Positions 25,823 to 37,200 of a stretch of DNA of 64,000 bases are shown here, piece by piece. The first letter of the stretch is position 1, and the number at the start of each line of letters is the position of its first letter. The position numbers were made by a program, and so were the translations under genes. The DNA lies in the NCBI RefSeq assembly GCF_043641665.1, contig NC_092183.1:5419501-5483500 (forward strand). Reading direction: 5' to 3'. This stretch comes from Enoplosus armatus (lineage: Eukaryota > Chordata > Actinopteri > Centrarchiformes > Enoplosidae). The notes below the pieces were generated by a model. It had not been told where the DNA came from and did not search any database. It was given only the letters and a program-made list of their open reading frames with translations.

Positions 25823-28800
25823 CACTGTTGTGTATGAATATATATGTATTGCACTGACAAAGAATAAATAATGAGGTAGTATATGACAGGTGAAGTAGGT
25901 CCAGATTTTCAGTCTGTTCATTCTGACACTCAGAGGGAGGAGTTGGACAGTTTGATGGCCACAGGCAGGAGTGATTTCCTGTGGCACCTCTTAAATGTGA
26001 GGATTTGTGGATTTTCTCTATAGTATACCATTGTAGACTGATTTTCAAGTGTTGTTCAGACAAAACAAGACATTTGACAATGTCAGCTTGAGCTGTGGAA
26101 ACCTGAGATGGCCATTTTTCATAATGTTCTCTTATTTTATAGAATACATAATTAAAAATAATAATCATCCGATTAATTAACAATGAAAACAATCCAAGAG
26201 GAATTGTTAAACAGGTGTAATGTCAAACTGTTGCTATGATAGAATATGAGGAATTAGCCAACAGTGTGGAAAAAGTAAAATCTCCTGTCGTGGAAAGAAA
26301 GATCTCTTTCGGCTCCACCGTCATTATTTCTACCCCTATGATTCAGTTTGGGAACATGAAAGTGGATTTTAGCTACTAACCCACTGATGCTTTAATTATG
26401 CGTGCCTCGTATTTAGATCCATTTATTTCAAGGCTACATGAGTAAGCGGTGGTTCAATTTTTTGCCAACTGCCCCTCTGATTGGGCAGGACAATTCAGGT
26501 CATCTGTGCAGGCATACACCAATATCAGAGCTATTCACTTTTTCTTTTCGCCAGAGCATTTATTCACAGTCAGGGAGAGAGAACATTTTGGATTCTGACA
26601 AAAGCAGTTTCTCAATTACACTCGAGTCACTGTGGGGGCACACGTGGATTTGGCTCTTTTTTTTGGGCTCACAGAGTAAAGTGAGAATGGGAGAATATAG
26701 TTGTCTCTCCTGAGGACAATTAAGATAGATAAACTCTCAAAGAGATAGCACTCTATCTGGATGGCGTGTGGTCAAAACGAGAAATTAATTCTTTTAGAGG
26801 ATGATTAGTCAGCCTCTTTTGATAAATTGTAGAGGGGATTATGTATGGTCTGTTTTACTTCAGAGATCTGTTCATTCTAGTGGTACTCTGTCCTGATTTC
26901 AAGCAGAGCCAAGTGGTTTTGATAATATATTTGTAATCGCTGTACATATTCCAGCTTTATGGTTGAATATCTCACTGGACTTGATAAGCCATTCATTATA
27001 TTTCTGGCCCAATGTGGCGCTAAAGCATTTGTATTCCGTAAAATGGTTTGTGACAGAGTATAAAGCATTCCCACAACAAATTGTGCCTGCAATTTCATTA
27101 CACAATACAAACTTTTTATATCAAATATACTATATACCACTCACCGGTCGGGATGTTTTGTTCATTTTGGCCTTTGATCAATAAATAAAGCTTTCAGGGG
27201 AGACAGAGTATTGACTAAAACTATTTTGGCACCTTATTTAAGTGTGTTTGCCTCCTGTGTGGTGGCAATATGTCTTTTTTTTGGGAGGGGGGGGGGGGGG
27301 GGGGGGGGTCTGTGGTTTTTGCCCCTTTTTCTAAAGTAAACAGATGGAGCGGGGACCTCAGGTGGATATGATGTATTGTTATTCTATAAACAATAAGATC
27401 ACACTCAGGGAAGGAAAAGAAACACCGCTGCAGGCTCTCAATGATTCAAACTATACCCCCCCAGTAAGACATTTTGCAGGGAGAAGCAATGTAAAAAAAA
27501 CAAAAGCTGCTGCGAATGTCACTCTGCTCGGTTTTATAAATTGCACGCCCAGATGTAATCCATTGTAATACGTGATTGCCAAGTACCCTTGTCCCTGTGG
27601 CAGGGTTTCTATTCAGTGGACATGTACTTGATTACAACAAACTATTTCCTGAAGCCCTGCTACCACATTATACTCAGAATGACACACATTGCATTGTTCC
27701 CTGCCATCATTGATATTTCATGTTTTGTTTTCCGACATGAAATATTTGTCACAGACTGTCACGCTGTGGATTTTGGCCCCCGAGGCTCGGCCATTCGTCG
27801 CCACTCTGACACAAATCACCGGAGCAGCAATTCCCAATTTACAAAACTTTGGGCTTTGCAGTGGATTGATGAAGTTTGTTTAGTATTACACTTCAGTAAC
27901 TTAACAACAGCTAATTGGTTGTAAGCTGAGAAGGGAAAGTCATTTAAATTCACATTTGAATTTTTATTTCGCCTACCTAGAAGGCTCTTATTGTCAGTCA
28001 ATTGTGTAACAGAGACAAGTTATTCATTACTTAGCAACAGGATTTGGCTCTTGTTTTGTTTTCATTATTCATTCAAAACCCACTCTACAATTATTTTATA
28101 AACTTCTCTTTACTCTGACCTAATCCATAATTATCTGTCAGACCTCTGGAAGTGTGTGGAGTGTGACTCTTACATGACGGATGCGTTTCTGATTCCGACA
28201 AACGCTAGATTAGAGAGATTACAGATATAGCGTGTGATTTTTCTGTAGATTTACATCATCTCTATTTTAGGATTCATCTCCTGCTCTGCTCTTTTGTGTG
28301 CTAATCAGGCGTGTGACACGAAGATGTGGCAAGTCTAAAATTGTTGGAGACTCGGTTGTAGATGTTATTGCATATAAATGGAGGAATTCGGTCCCTCGTG
28401 GAGAGTAAACAAGCAGAGAACGCAGTGTGGCTGGACTGAAGATTAACTACTTACAGATTTCCTGTAGTGATTGTGGCTCTGTTTTAGCGAGGGGCATCCT
28501 TTACTCTTCTTCCTTGTGCTCCTCAGAGTTCAAACTGTGTCCAGCACTATGATGTCTTTTCATTGGATTTTATTTTGCTGAGGTTTGAGTTTCTGTGGGT
28601 GGTGCTGTGGGCCCTCTAGTTCTTCTTCTGTTAGTCTCAAACTAACTGTTGTCATTACGCCAGTTTTCCAGTACTGAGTTATGTTAAAAGTGGTATTCTA
28701 GTGGTTTAGTATTGCACAAGAGACAGGTTATGAATGGTCAAAACTGGTGTATGTTTTGTGTTTCGATAAAGTTTAGTTCTTAGTAGGACTCGTTCGTCAC

Positions 28801-31800
28801 AAGGTTGAGGATTTTAGGAGTAGTATGGCAGTGTGACTACTGCATGAACTGGACAGTGGAGGTGAGTGTCTTAGACAGAGCAACTAGCAGCTACTCAAAC
28901 AAAACACACATTTTATGTATGAAAACTAAAGCTCTGATCAGCCCACACCTACAGTTCCTCTGCCGCTCTAAACCCAGAACAAAATAATCTCACAGCGGAG
29001 GATTTAACAGACTTGGAAGCTTTCATTAACCATTATTATTATAGGCAATGCAACAGGGAATCCAAATACATCGAAAGCACACCATAATCATCCAAAAAAT
29101 AGAGAAAAGAAAGTAAACAGATGAGCTTCAAACTTCAAAAATTACGTTTATTCTCTTGCTAGTATCAATAAAAAAAGGACTTTTTAGCATTTAGTCGCCC
29201 AGAATTTGTACGCAACCACATCACATCTGTCAAAAAAAAAACAATTCACTCCAATCCTCTGTTAAATCACAGGTTGAACTAAAAGAAAAGCAACTGATTA
29301 CAGAAACAATTCTGGACAGGAAGCATTTGAGACAATCTTGTCTTCTGTGGTATCAACACAAATTCACATCCAACAACTAGTTTGAGAAAGTAATCTCCCC
29401 CCCTACACTGAGAATGAGCAAAGGACCCATGACTGCAAAATTTGAACATTTTCAACAAAGAGATCTATTGTGTATTGAATAGTATTAGATCTACAATCCC
29501 TTGTGACACACATTTGTGGCTCTTTGGCTCTTCACCATCTACATAGTTACCATTTTGTAATACACATTTTGTGCAGAGGGGATCTTGGTGCATGGTACTA
29601 TGAGTAATCCTTTCACATTATTATTTGATTCTAATGTCAACTCTTACACATAGGGGTTCAAGGCAATCATTTTGAGTTGGCAGTAAGTGTTTCAAATAGC
29701 CATTCATTTGTCTTTCTTTCTAAGAAATGATTGGACGGATGGGAATCTTGGAAATGCAATCGCCAAAATGCTACACTTTCCCCACTTGGTATGACAGCAG
29801 AACTTATTCTTGTTTTCAGCATTAAAGGTTTTTAGATTTTGGCAGCCAAGAGAGTAAGACTTCATATTTTTGATCCATCCTCATACAATTTAAAATACAA
29901 GGAAGGAAGAGAATACTGCCCTTTAAAATGTCACAATGTTGACAATTTGTCCTGAGCTCAGCTCCTTGTTCAAGGGTATTTATTTTATTTTGGCTCTTTT
30001 TGTCATTTTACTGGTGGAATTTGTTCTCCGGAGCTGCCAACCCCCATATAACTATGACTCAAGCATTGATGCGGCATAACAAATGTGTCTTTGGTGTGTG
30101 GAACATTTCCCACTTTCATATCCTGCTCAACCGTAAGACTTCAGCTCGAGTGCGCGTGTGTGTTTCTCCTCTGCAGAGATCCGCGAGGCCTTCAAAGTGT
30201 TTGACCGCGATGGGAATGGGTTCATCTCAAAGCAGGAGCTGGGAATGGCCATGCGCTCCCTTGGCTACATGCCAAACGAGGTGGAGTTGGAGGTCATCAT
30301 CCAGAGACTGGACATGGACGGTGAGGCAAACACACAGCTTGGATTTTATTATCTTAAGTCACAAAGCACAGAAGCAGCTTGCTCTCTATTTGCCCACAAA
30401 ACTGGACTGTTGTAGACAGTAAAACCAGCGACAATAAATGCCAACTGTTCCTCCTTTCCGCAGGCGATGGCCAGGTGGACTTTGAGGAGTTTGTCACTCT
30501 TCTGGGCCCAAAGCTGACGGCAGCTGGGTTGCCAGATAAGTTCAACGGCACTGACTTTGACTCCGTCTTTTGGAAGGTGCTCATTATTCAGTCACTCATT
30601 TCCTGCCTATTAGAGAGAAGACAGACAGCAGAGTCGCAGCTGTAGCAAACCTCCAAGTGCAGAAACGTTTAGACTCCGCCACTGTACAGAAAAAGGAAAA
30701 CCAGTTGTAAATGCCACAACCACTGGGTCGTTAATGGGAGGATTTTAATCTTGGAGAGGTTTGGATTCCCCAAAGAACTGTGTCCTTCATCAAGACTTTG
30801 AGTTGATATCTCCGCCTCTTTGTGTGTGGTGACAGTCTTATTACTTAGAACATTAAAGTCAATTTTTATGTAAAATAGATATTAATTTATTTACAGACAC
30901 CTCATTAGATAATTAACTGCTCACTTTGAAAGTGGGATGAAATTAATGGGATGGAGCTCGTGTCAAATCCGCCTTTGTTGCAGCTAGGTGATAACAACGC
31001 CAGAGTGGCTGTCAGAAAGTGAGGCTCCAAATCGAGTGTGAAAGACAGGGGATTCATGGGAATTCTTGGTGCATTCAGTGTACGAAAAAAAGAATCTCAA
31101 CCAAAGATACCTGCTGGGAGAGTCAAGAAACCCGAGGGACTGTTGCAAAAGGCTGCATAGCTTCACGTAACATATGTGAATAGTAGTATCAAGCATGTGC
31201 TGCTGGATTGAGCACACAGAGCCTCCGGTCACACTGGTGAGTTCAGGCTGAGCTGAAAATGAGTAACATAGATGAGCTTTCCAAACAGGCACAGATCCTG
31301 GATTGGCATTTTGGCAGGGGTATCGTTGGTCTTAGTCATTTGCAGATTCATTATTTCATTTAATTCAAATTTTACATAATGCCAGTGATGGAATGTAACT
31401 AAAGTACATATACTCAAAAACTGAATTTTGGAGGTACTTGTTACTTTATACTAGAATCAGAATCAGAATCAGAATCAGAAACTGTTTATTGCCAAGTAAC
31501 ATACATTACAAGGAATTTGCTGTGGTCTGAAGGTGCTATTGTTTTGATAACAAATAAGTAGAATATAAAAGCTAAAATAACAATAAGAATAAAAATAAAA
31601 ATAAGATAAGATAAATAACAACAGTGCAGTGACCAGAATAAAGTAAAGTGTCCAGATAAAGTGTCCAGTAGGGGGTGAGTGCGTTAATGTAACGCAGTGG
31701 GGACAGGGGTGATGTACGTTAATATAACGTATAGCTTGTGGTAGTGTTCGGGGGGGTGTCAGTGAGAGATACTTGAGGCAAATTGTATTTTATCCGACAG

Positions 31801-34594
31801 CTATAGTCACTTTACAGAATACGATTTTACACACAAAACACATAATCAGCTTATAAAATACAATACATTGCTGTAGGTTAAACAACCCAACAGTATGTAA
31901 AGGAGCTCAAATTAGCCCGACCTGCTCACACACTAATGCATTTATAATTACATTATAATCCAATTATATAATCTACAGTATGACACTCACAGGAGCCATA
32001 CTGTATAATGTGTACTTCTACTTTTGATGTCTTAAGTACTATTTGTTGATAATGCGTCTATATTATGTTTTTGATCTTCTTCCACCTCGGCATAATGCTT
32101 CAATATTTCTTAAAACGAGTAAAAGTTTTAGTTTTATTCTCAGGTTTCATTTCAGATAGAATTTTGTTACCAACATTTTAGTCAAAATCTTGTCACATAT
32201 TGGTCAGATGTGAGATTTCCATTGGTCTCATGTCATCATATTAGTAATCCAATATTAAAGGTAAACCAATAAAAGCAGTTTTAACATCAATATTACAGCT
32301 ACAGGATTGGATGTCAATTTAGTCAGAAGTTTAACTTTCTGTACTGTAATTCATTCTGCATAAAACGTTTCAACTTAAATCGTTTCCATACACTGCTACT
32401 TCCTTCCCGTCCACTTCCTTTTTATGTGTTATGTGTGCGTGTGCCTACATACTGTATACATGTGTGTGTTTGTGGCATCGTGTCCGCCAGCCCGTGTCCA
32501 TGTTAATGTTCAGTTATGTGTGTGTACCTCCAGTGTGACATGCAGAAGTTAACGGTCGAAGAGCTGAAGAGGCTTCTGTACGACACCTTCTGTGATCACC
32601 TTTCCATGAAAGACATCGAGAACATCATCATGACTGAGGAGAACCACATAGAGAACCCTGGGGAGTGCCAGGTGGATATAGACAGTAAGGAAGAACCTCC
32701 TATACTTCGACAGACTTCTGCTGTTTGATGTATTTTACATTTCTGGGACAATTTTGCATCTGGTGATATGAATATTCACGTACCTGTCACAGATCGATAA
32801 CTGGCTAAAACTACATGATGTAATGTCTATATTTTATTAGTGCATGTTCAACATTAAAGGGTGACCTCACCCAAATTTGAAGGGCTATGTTTTCTACCTG
32901 CCACCATCCCAAATAGGTGAATAGCATTTTATTTGGAGTAGTCAAAGCTTTCAAAATGAGTATTTGAAGTAATGTCTCTGCATAAATAATATCCTGGTAG
33001 ATGATATAGTTTCTATTACAAGCCACCATATATGATATGGTATTTTTTTTATTTTGGCTCTTTTTGTCATTTTACTGGTGGAATTTGTTCTCCGGAGCTG
33101 CCAACTCCCATATTTTATATATATATATATTTTATATATATATTATTTGTGGAAGTGATGATGGATTTGGAGTTTCAGGACTTGAGCAAACCTGATCAGC
33201 ATTCCTCAGTTGCACTGCATTGAGTTGATCATAGTAAAAAATACACATCATTTGTAGTCTTTCACCACGCTCCAATATTCATAATAACATTTTTCAATGT
33301 ACACATTGTGAGGAATTTGTAAGCAATCAGAACCTCTTTCGAGTCTCACAATTTTGGGCCAGGATCCAGCAATCACGCAGGGAGAACTGTGCTGTTGAAA
33401 CAGCAGCGATACCAATTTCATTCATCAGCAGCCTCAATAGATTATAATGTACTCCAGCCAGTTATCAGCAGCGTATGAAATGCTGCGCCCTCTTAGGCAG
33501 CTCTTTCGTAATTTGAGCAACTGTGCACAGCAAATGGAATTGTCCCCTCTCCCCTCTCGCTTTCTCCTCACCTGAAAAAATTACCATTGCTAAAGCTTCA
33601 ACTGCCTGCACCGAGTCTGCATGGAGAACCCCCTTCTCTGGAGCTCATTTAAAAGTAATTGTCAGTAATGCAGGAAATCCCTAACTGAAGTAGAAGTAGA
33701 GGCAAGTTTAGGGAAAATGTCCACAGTGAAAAAGTAAATTAGACCTCCTCAGTAAATTCCAGTTTTCTTTGTAATGGAGATGGCAAACGAGTGGATTTTT
33801 TTTTTTCTTTTAATGGTTAATTTACAGGGGGCTGTTATGAGGATGCTTTGCTTTTTATATGGTAATTTATCTAATGTGTAGGTTTAATGATGGTTGGAGC
33901 CATTACCTCTAATTCTATGATTTACAATGAGAAAATCTTTTTTTTTTCTGCTGGAAAAAAAACACTTGTTTTTCTCAGAGAACAGCAATGATCTCTGGAG
34001 AAAATAAAGATAAATCAAAAACAATATCAATTTTAAGCAGAAATATCATCTATTTGAACAGATATGAAAGTTTGTATTTGAACATTTTGTTTCGCTTCAA
34101 CTGCCTTGGTTCTCACTTCAGATGAATCTGCAGGTATACAACACCTTTTCTTGGAGCGCTGGTGTTTTGATGCACATCCTTTAATATGCCAGTCAGGTGC
34201 CAATCCATTTGTTTGTTGTTCCAAAACTCCAATCAACATTTCAATCTAGATGCAGTTACGCAGCATACAGGTGTGAAAACAAATCCTCTTGGCAGTGTTC
34301 ATCCCTTATAATTGTGTTCATGTAATTGTAAGGTTTTGTGATGAGCTCTTTCACTTGGAAATGACTATCAGATACCGTTCAAGCATTAAATAACACCTGA
34401 TTCAATGGACCTTCAGGTAATTTTTTTCTCTTTCCCTCCCACCTGCTCTTTTTCCCCCCCCAGGTTCCAGCCCGACGCAGCAAGTCAAGCAAACCTGTGT
34501 GCGCAAGAGCCTGATATGCGCCTTTGCCATTGCTTTCATCATCAGCGTCATGCTCATCGCAGCCAATCAGGTGCTGCGGAGCGGCATGAAATAG
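14094..34594 (+). CDS. cabp7: calcium-binding protein 7 (calneuron 2)
   Basis: Five coding exons (14094-14202, 30177-30320, 30464-30576, 32534-32684, 34464-34594) join to 648 nt, giving 215 residues, the length of human CABP7. The protein starts [14 protein letters not shown]. Two canonical EF-hand loops lie at residues 46-57 ([12 protein letters not shown]) and 82-93 ([12 protein letters not shown]). The C-terminal half has two EF-hand-like regions without usable loops, as in the calneurons. A hydrophobic segment at about 189-206, preceded by CVRKS, is the tail anchor. Calneurons are neuronal calcium sensors on Golgi/trans-Golgi membranes that inhibit PI4KIIIbeta at low calcium. Residues such as KVFDRDGNG and the [14 protein letters not shown] block favour CABP7 over CALN1. 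All introns are GT-AG and phases match. I cannot say which teleost-specific duplicate (a or b) this is. Confidence 0.97.
14412..14427. repeat. poly-C run in cabp7 intron 1
   Basis: Sixteen consecutive C residues about 210 bp after the exon 1 donor; a second run of 17 lies at 14960-14976. Confidence 0.95.
16800..17370 (+). repeat. old interspersed repeat, family E copy 2
   Basis: Second copy of the element at 11740-12250, same orientation, diverged by many substitutions and small indels. Matching blocks include AAGTCTGCTAGACCTCAGCTG, TCTAACAGGGAG and GAGGAAGTTAAAGCC. It lies in cabp7 intron 1. It has no coding content. Confidence 0.6.
18015..18033. repeat. (AC)n microsatellite
   Basis: Short AC alternation in cabp7 intron 1. 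Confidence 0.9.
19610..19810 (+). repeat. GCTAGC-rich teleost interspersed repeat
   Basis: Dense GCTAGC/ATGCTAA motifs are followed by AGCATGGCTGTAGACTCT and TTGTTTC. I recall this combination as a frequent repeat in spiny-rayed fish genomes. Only one copy is clear in this window, so the call rests on that recall plus the low-complexity word structure. Confidence 0.45.
21985..22380. repeat. palindromic nonautonomous element, family B
   Basis: The left arm (about 21990-22095, from AAAAGTTTGACGTTTTGGGA to GGAAGATTGATACCATTCT) matches the reverse complement of the right arm (about 22275-22375, ending AAAATGTTGATTTATTCC). This gives a long imperfect inverted repeat around a centre containing GAGCTTTAGAGGTGCTGGCAGG and two copies, in opposite orientation, of a GAGCCAGGCT-type block. 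Such a fold-back structure without coding sequence suggests a MITE-like DNA element. A related element lies at about 61090-62080. Confidence 0.65.
23587..23614. repeat. (CA)n microsatellite
   Basis: CA tract in cabp7 intron 1. Confidence 0.95.
24280..24306. repeat. (CA)n microsatellite
   Basis: CA tract in cabp7 intron 1. Confidence 0.95.
24990..25300 (+). repeat. teleost interspersed repeat, family A copy 2
   Basis: Shares CTCTGCAGTTCCCCT, GCAGGCAGCTGTTTTCAGC, GGAGCATTTAGC and GTGGCCAGAAATGTGACTCC with the copies near 10.1 and 61.6 kb, in the same order as copy 1. It is noncoding and more decayed than copy 3. Confidence 0.6.
25567..25990 (-). mobile_element. 3' end of a non-LTR (LINE-like) retrotransposon
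   Basis: Read on the minus strand, about 25990-25930 encodes [20 protein letters not shown], the kind of C-terminal peptide found at the end of fish LINE reverse-transcriptase ORFs. An AT-rich 3' UTR follows, with an expanded TA tract (25776-25821), and then a tail with GATCAATAAAGTATTTCTGA and TTCTGACTCT. The element is 5'-truncated, the usual outcome of target-primed reverse transcription. The family (Rex/L2/CR1-like) cannot be fixed. Confidence 0.6.
27287..27308. repeat. poly-G run
   Basis: Twenty-two consecutive G residues on the plus strand in cabp7 intron 1, so the pre-mRNA carries the G-run. Confidence 0.95.
29975..30048 (+). repeat. 74-bp direct duplicate, copy 1 (intron 1)
   Basis: This 74-bp block begins GGTATTTATTTTATTTTGGC and contains CTGGTGGAATTTGTTCTCCG. 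It recurs in the same orientation at 33039-33112 in intron 4 with, by my count, two substitutions and no indels. Copy 1 ends about 130 bp upstream of exon 2. Confidence 0.9.
30177..30320 (+). CDS. cabp7: cabp7 coding exon 2
   Basis: The acceptor CTCCTCTGCAG is followed by AGATCCGC; the first two bases complete Glu37. The exon encodes EF-hand 1 and the linker helix, and stops inside EF-hand 2 after D-M-D plus one base. The donor is G|GTGAGG. Confidence 0.96.
30464..30576 (+). CDS. cabp7: cabp7 coding exon 3
   Basis: The acceptor TTTCCGCAG is followed by GCGATGGCCAG. The exon completes the second EF-hand loop (G-D-G-Q-V-D-F-E-E) and continues to F-W-K. The donor AAG|GTGCTC leaves phase 0. Intron 2, just before it, is only 143 bp (30321-30463). 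Confidence 0.96.
30577..32533 (+). other. cabp7: cabp7 intron 3
   Basis: This 1,957-bp GT-AG intron carries a LINE-like 3' tail at about 31450-31800. No exon of another gene is seen. Confidence 0.9.
31450..31800 (-). mobile_element. LINE-like 3' UTR with (GATTCT)n tail
   Basis: On the minus strand the segment ends in about four GATTCT repeats preceded by GGCAATAAACAG. A region with GGACACTTTATCTGGACAC, TTACATTAACGCACTCACC and a tract of AT-rich words lies before it. This is the layout of a fish non-LTR element 3' end, with a tail of the same type as the element at 25567-25990. No reverse-transcriptase codons remain, so it is strongly 5'-truncated. Confidence 0.55.
32534..32684 (+). CDS. cabp7: cabp7 coding exon 4
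   Basis: The acceptor GTACCTCCAG is followed by TGTGACATGCAG. The exon encodes [11 protein letters not shown] through the degenerate EF-hand 3/4 region ([12 protein letters not shown]) and the acidic linker. The donor is A|GTAAGG; the split codon AGT is Ser. Confidence 0.96.
32685..34463 (+). other. cabp7: cabp7 intron 4
   Basis: This 1,779-bp intron runs from GTAAGG to TTTCCCCCCCCAG. It contains the second 74-bp duplicate (33039-33112), a TA tract (about 33112-33145) and AT-rich sequence. No exon of another gene is seen. Confidence 0.9.
33039..33112 (+). repeat. 74-bp direct duplicate, copy 2 (intron 4)
   Basis: Near-identical to 29975-30048, offset by exactly 3064 bases throughout. A TA-rich tract starts directly at its 3' edge. 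Confidence 0.9.
34464..34594 (+). CDS. cabp7: cabp7 coding exon 5 with tail anchor and stop
   Basis: A C-rich acceptor, CCCCCCCCAG, precedes GTTCCAGCCC. The exon encodes [13 protein letters not shown] and the rest of the membrane anchor, then R-S-G-M-K and TAG at 34592-34594. This tail is nearly invariant between CaBP7 and CaBP8, so the reading frame is certain. Confidence 0.97.
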
Positions 34595-37200
34595 GAGCTG
34601 TGGCATTTTCAGCCTTGAACACCACCTAAAGGCTACCTTACAGATACTGTAAATGACTGAGGAGATGAAGCTTAAAAAAAAACAAATACAACAGACAATC
34701 ACACAGCTGTAGAACAGGCCAACATATGACTGCAGAATAACTGGAGTCACCAAGGACACTACATGTGCAGGAGTTTGTCTTGGTATCAAAGACATGCTGA
34801 CAAATTACAGAGTTTCAAGGACAACAGGACCTCACATACAAAGAGACAGCGGTGTGTTTAAAGTGGACAGCTGACTATACATATCACTCTTCGTAATACA
34901 GCATTTAGTATTCATTAGCTATGTGCATTTGAGCAGTGTTTTCAGTATGGTGGCAGCTATAGAGAGAAGTTTAATGTCCAGTTTTGTATTTGTCCAGTGT
35001 ACCATGCGGTTTATTATAAACGAGTAGAAAGAAATCTGTGAAATATTGTGGGGACATTGGAGAAAATGTATTCCTGAGTGTGGAAAGTGTTGTTATGTGC
35101 AAGGTGGCGTGCACAGCGTTGTGGAGATATTGTGTGTGGTGCAACATTGTTCAAAAACCACTTGGGAATAACAATAGCTTGGTAAGAAACAGATGAAAGG
35201 GTTTACAGTGAGGTGCATGTGATTGTGTGGATAGTTTTACTCATTCACAGGCTGCAGGACTTTAGTCTGAGAAGGATGGAGCAGGGTGAAGCAGGTTAAC
35301 TTCTCTCGGGAGGAAGGTGTTGAGGTCTGAATGGACAGGTAACTGGCTGGAAAGTGGCTGGACAGGCAGTGAACACTCGACTCTCTCTGTCTCCACAGCG
35401 GGGCTTTGCAGGCCTCAGAGGAAGACCATCATCTATGCATGAAATGCATGGATTTAAACAGTTGTCTTGACACATTTGTAAAAGTTCTTATCAATGTATT
35501 AATCATTATGACTGTGTAACAGAGCTGTTTTCAATTACTTAATGACAACTGTGAGCAATTATATGGTGGGGGGTATCAGCAATTACAGCAAAAGTAAAGC
35601 ATACAACTGCATGAAAAAGAAGGGCTGCTTTAGTACATGCTCGTAAAAATTATTTCCGGGATTACTAAGCTATGGACCTTTTGCCTCGCCGGCCGCCTGA
35701 TGATCATCTCTCACTGCCACCGAAGAGCTAACGACTTGTGCCACTCAACTAAAGAATATGCATTGAAGTTGGATCCGGTTGGTAGCGCTGATAAAAAAAA
35801 GTGCAGGATGTATTTTGTCCTTTTATTATTTATTTTTTTTAGTCCTTTTTCGTCTGGATGCATTGCTATGGAGCAATAAATGTGTGTAAAATAGACATCT
35901 CACAATGCTTTGAACAGACTTCAAAACGTTAGCGCCGGTGGACCTACTAACTGTTGAGGTCAGAAAATGTTCTATAGCACTTTCAAATTAAGGTTTTGGC
36001 AATAGAAGAGAGACATTGACTCTGATGTTCAAACGGGACAACCCTCTTATTCAGTGAGATACAAAGATCAGACAGATAGTGGAAACCTGGGTGTCTGAAG
36101 CTGCCCAGTGCAAAGACGTTTGAAAGGGGCCAAATGGTGTAAACTGTTGCAATAAAACATTAATATCTGTGAAGCACCACATGAATTTGATTGGGTGTAG
36201 TTTAGATTGTTGTGCATGCATCTGGGTAAGGTCTGTCACTATCGATGTGTATTGTACATATAAACCAACTTCAACCAAAGCTTTGGAGGAATCTGTGACA
36301 AGAGAACTGGGCCGTGTAAAGCACATTAACTAAACAACTGATAAAATTAACATTTGACTTATAGAGAAGAAACCAGAACCAGAAAAACTTTTTGACAGGG
36401 CCAAGAGGTGTTTGGAAAGTCATAAGGAAAAAAGCCCTTCAAAGTGCCCTCAAAATCAAGACAATATAGAGATCTAAATAATTCATACCTTATGCATTAG
36501 GATAGCAGAATTAGACAACCCTATCGCCCAGAGCCAGGCGGGATAACGATTATCTGATGCACCCGGCAATTTGTCAAAAGTGTCAACTCTGTGGGGAACA
36601 GAAAAAAAAAAAAGAATAATAACAATACCTTTGTTTCCATTTTGCACTTTAAGATGTGCTGCAGCGCACAACAACAACTCACCGCCATGATTGTTCATCC
36701 ATTTCCAGATATAGTTTAGGCATAAAGAATTACTTTACCATAGATATATCTATTTTTGTGATAAGAACGTGATGGAATAGAATATGAAATGACTGAGAAA
36801 TGGTACTCATTCTCATTAGTTTATCATATCAGTACTGAGGGAATATTTTCATGGGGAATAAAGTTATAATAATAATTTGATTTGTTGCCTTATTCTTTGA
36901 GACACTTTGGCATTGTGAATACACATACACGTACACCAATCACAGGTTTATTATTTATCACCAGAGCAAAATTTACAAACCAACATTTATTTTCTTTTTA
37001 CAGATGAAAAGAACTGTATGAACATGTTGATAGTCTACTGAATGTTCTATTTCCATTGTACTGTACTTTGATACTTGTCTTTGGATCTTGCAAAATGTTT
37101 ATTGACCATGTGATATCTGTTCATTGACTCCACCCAATGTTCTTCTTCTATGTCTGTGGAATGGTATTTCACATGAATAAAATCATATAACGACTATGTT
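34595..37200 (+). other. cabp7: probable cabp7 3' UTR
   Basis: No other gene is recognised here. The sequence has AT-rich UTR character and ends at a well-formed poly(A) signal at 37176 followed by a T/GT-rich stretch. Earlier AATAAA-type words near 35874 and 36149 could give shorter isoforms. The UTR length is inferred and needs RNA evidence. Confidence 0.5.
37176..37181 (+). promoter_or_regulatory. cabp7: poly(A) signal AATAAA, likely for cabp7
   Basis: Canonical hexamer with a downstream ATGTTTATGTGTACGTG element within 20-30 bases, as expected of a mammalian/fish cleavage site. Confidence 0.5.

Larger units (their letters stand above)
14203..30176 (+). other. cabp7: cabp7 intron 1 (16 kb)
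   Basis: This 15,974-bp intron runs from GTGAGG to CTCCTCTGCAG. I recognise no exon of another gene inside it. It holds poly-C runs (14412-14427, 14960-14976), CA tracts (18015-18033, 23587-23614, 24280-24306), a TA tract (25776-25821), a poly-G run (27287-27308), repeat copies at about 16.8-17.4, 19.6-19.8, 22.0-22.4 and 25.0-25.3 kb, and a LINE 3' end at 25567-25990. Long first introns of neuronal genes often carry enhancers; none can be named here. Confidence 0.85.

Noticed and set aside
25547..25987. 146-codon minus-strand open frame with Tyr-Ile repeats
   Set aside because: Translation of a TA microsatellite within a LINE 3' UTR; the genuine LINE peptide is in another frame.
30000..30422. 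140-codon plus-strand open frame overlapping cabp7 exon 2
   Set aside because: Wrong frame for the EF-hand and runs through both splice sites.
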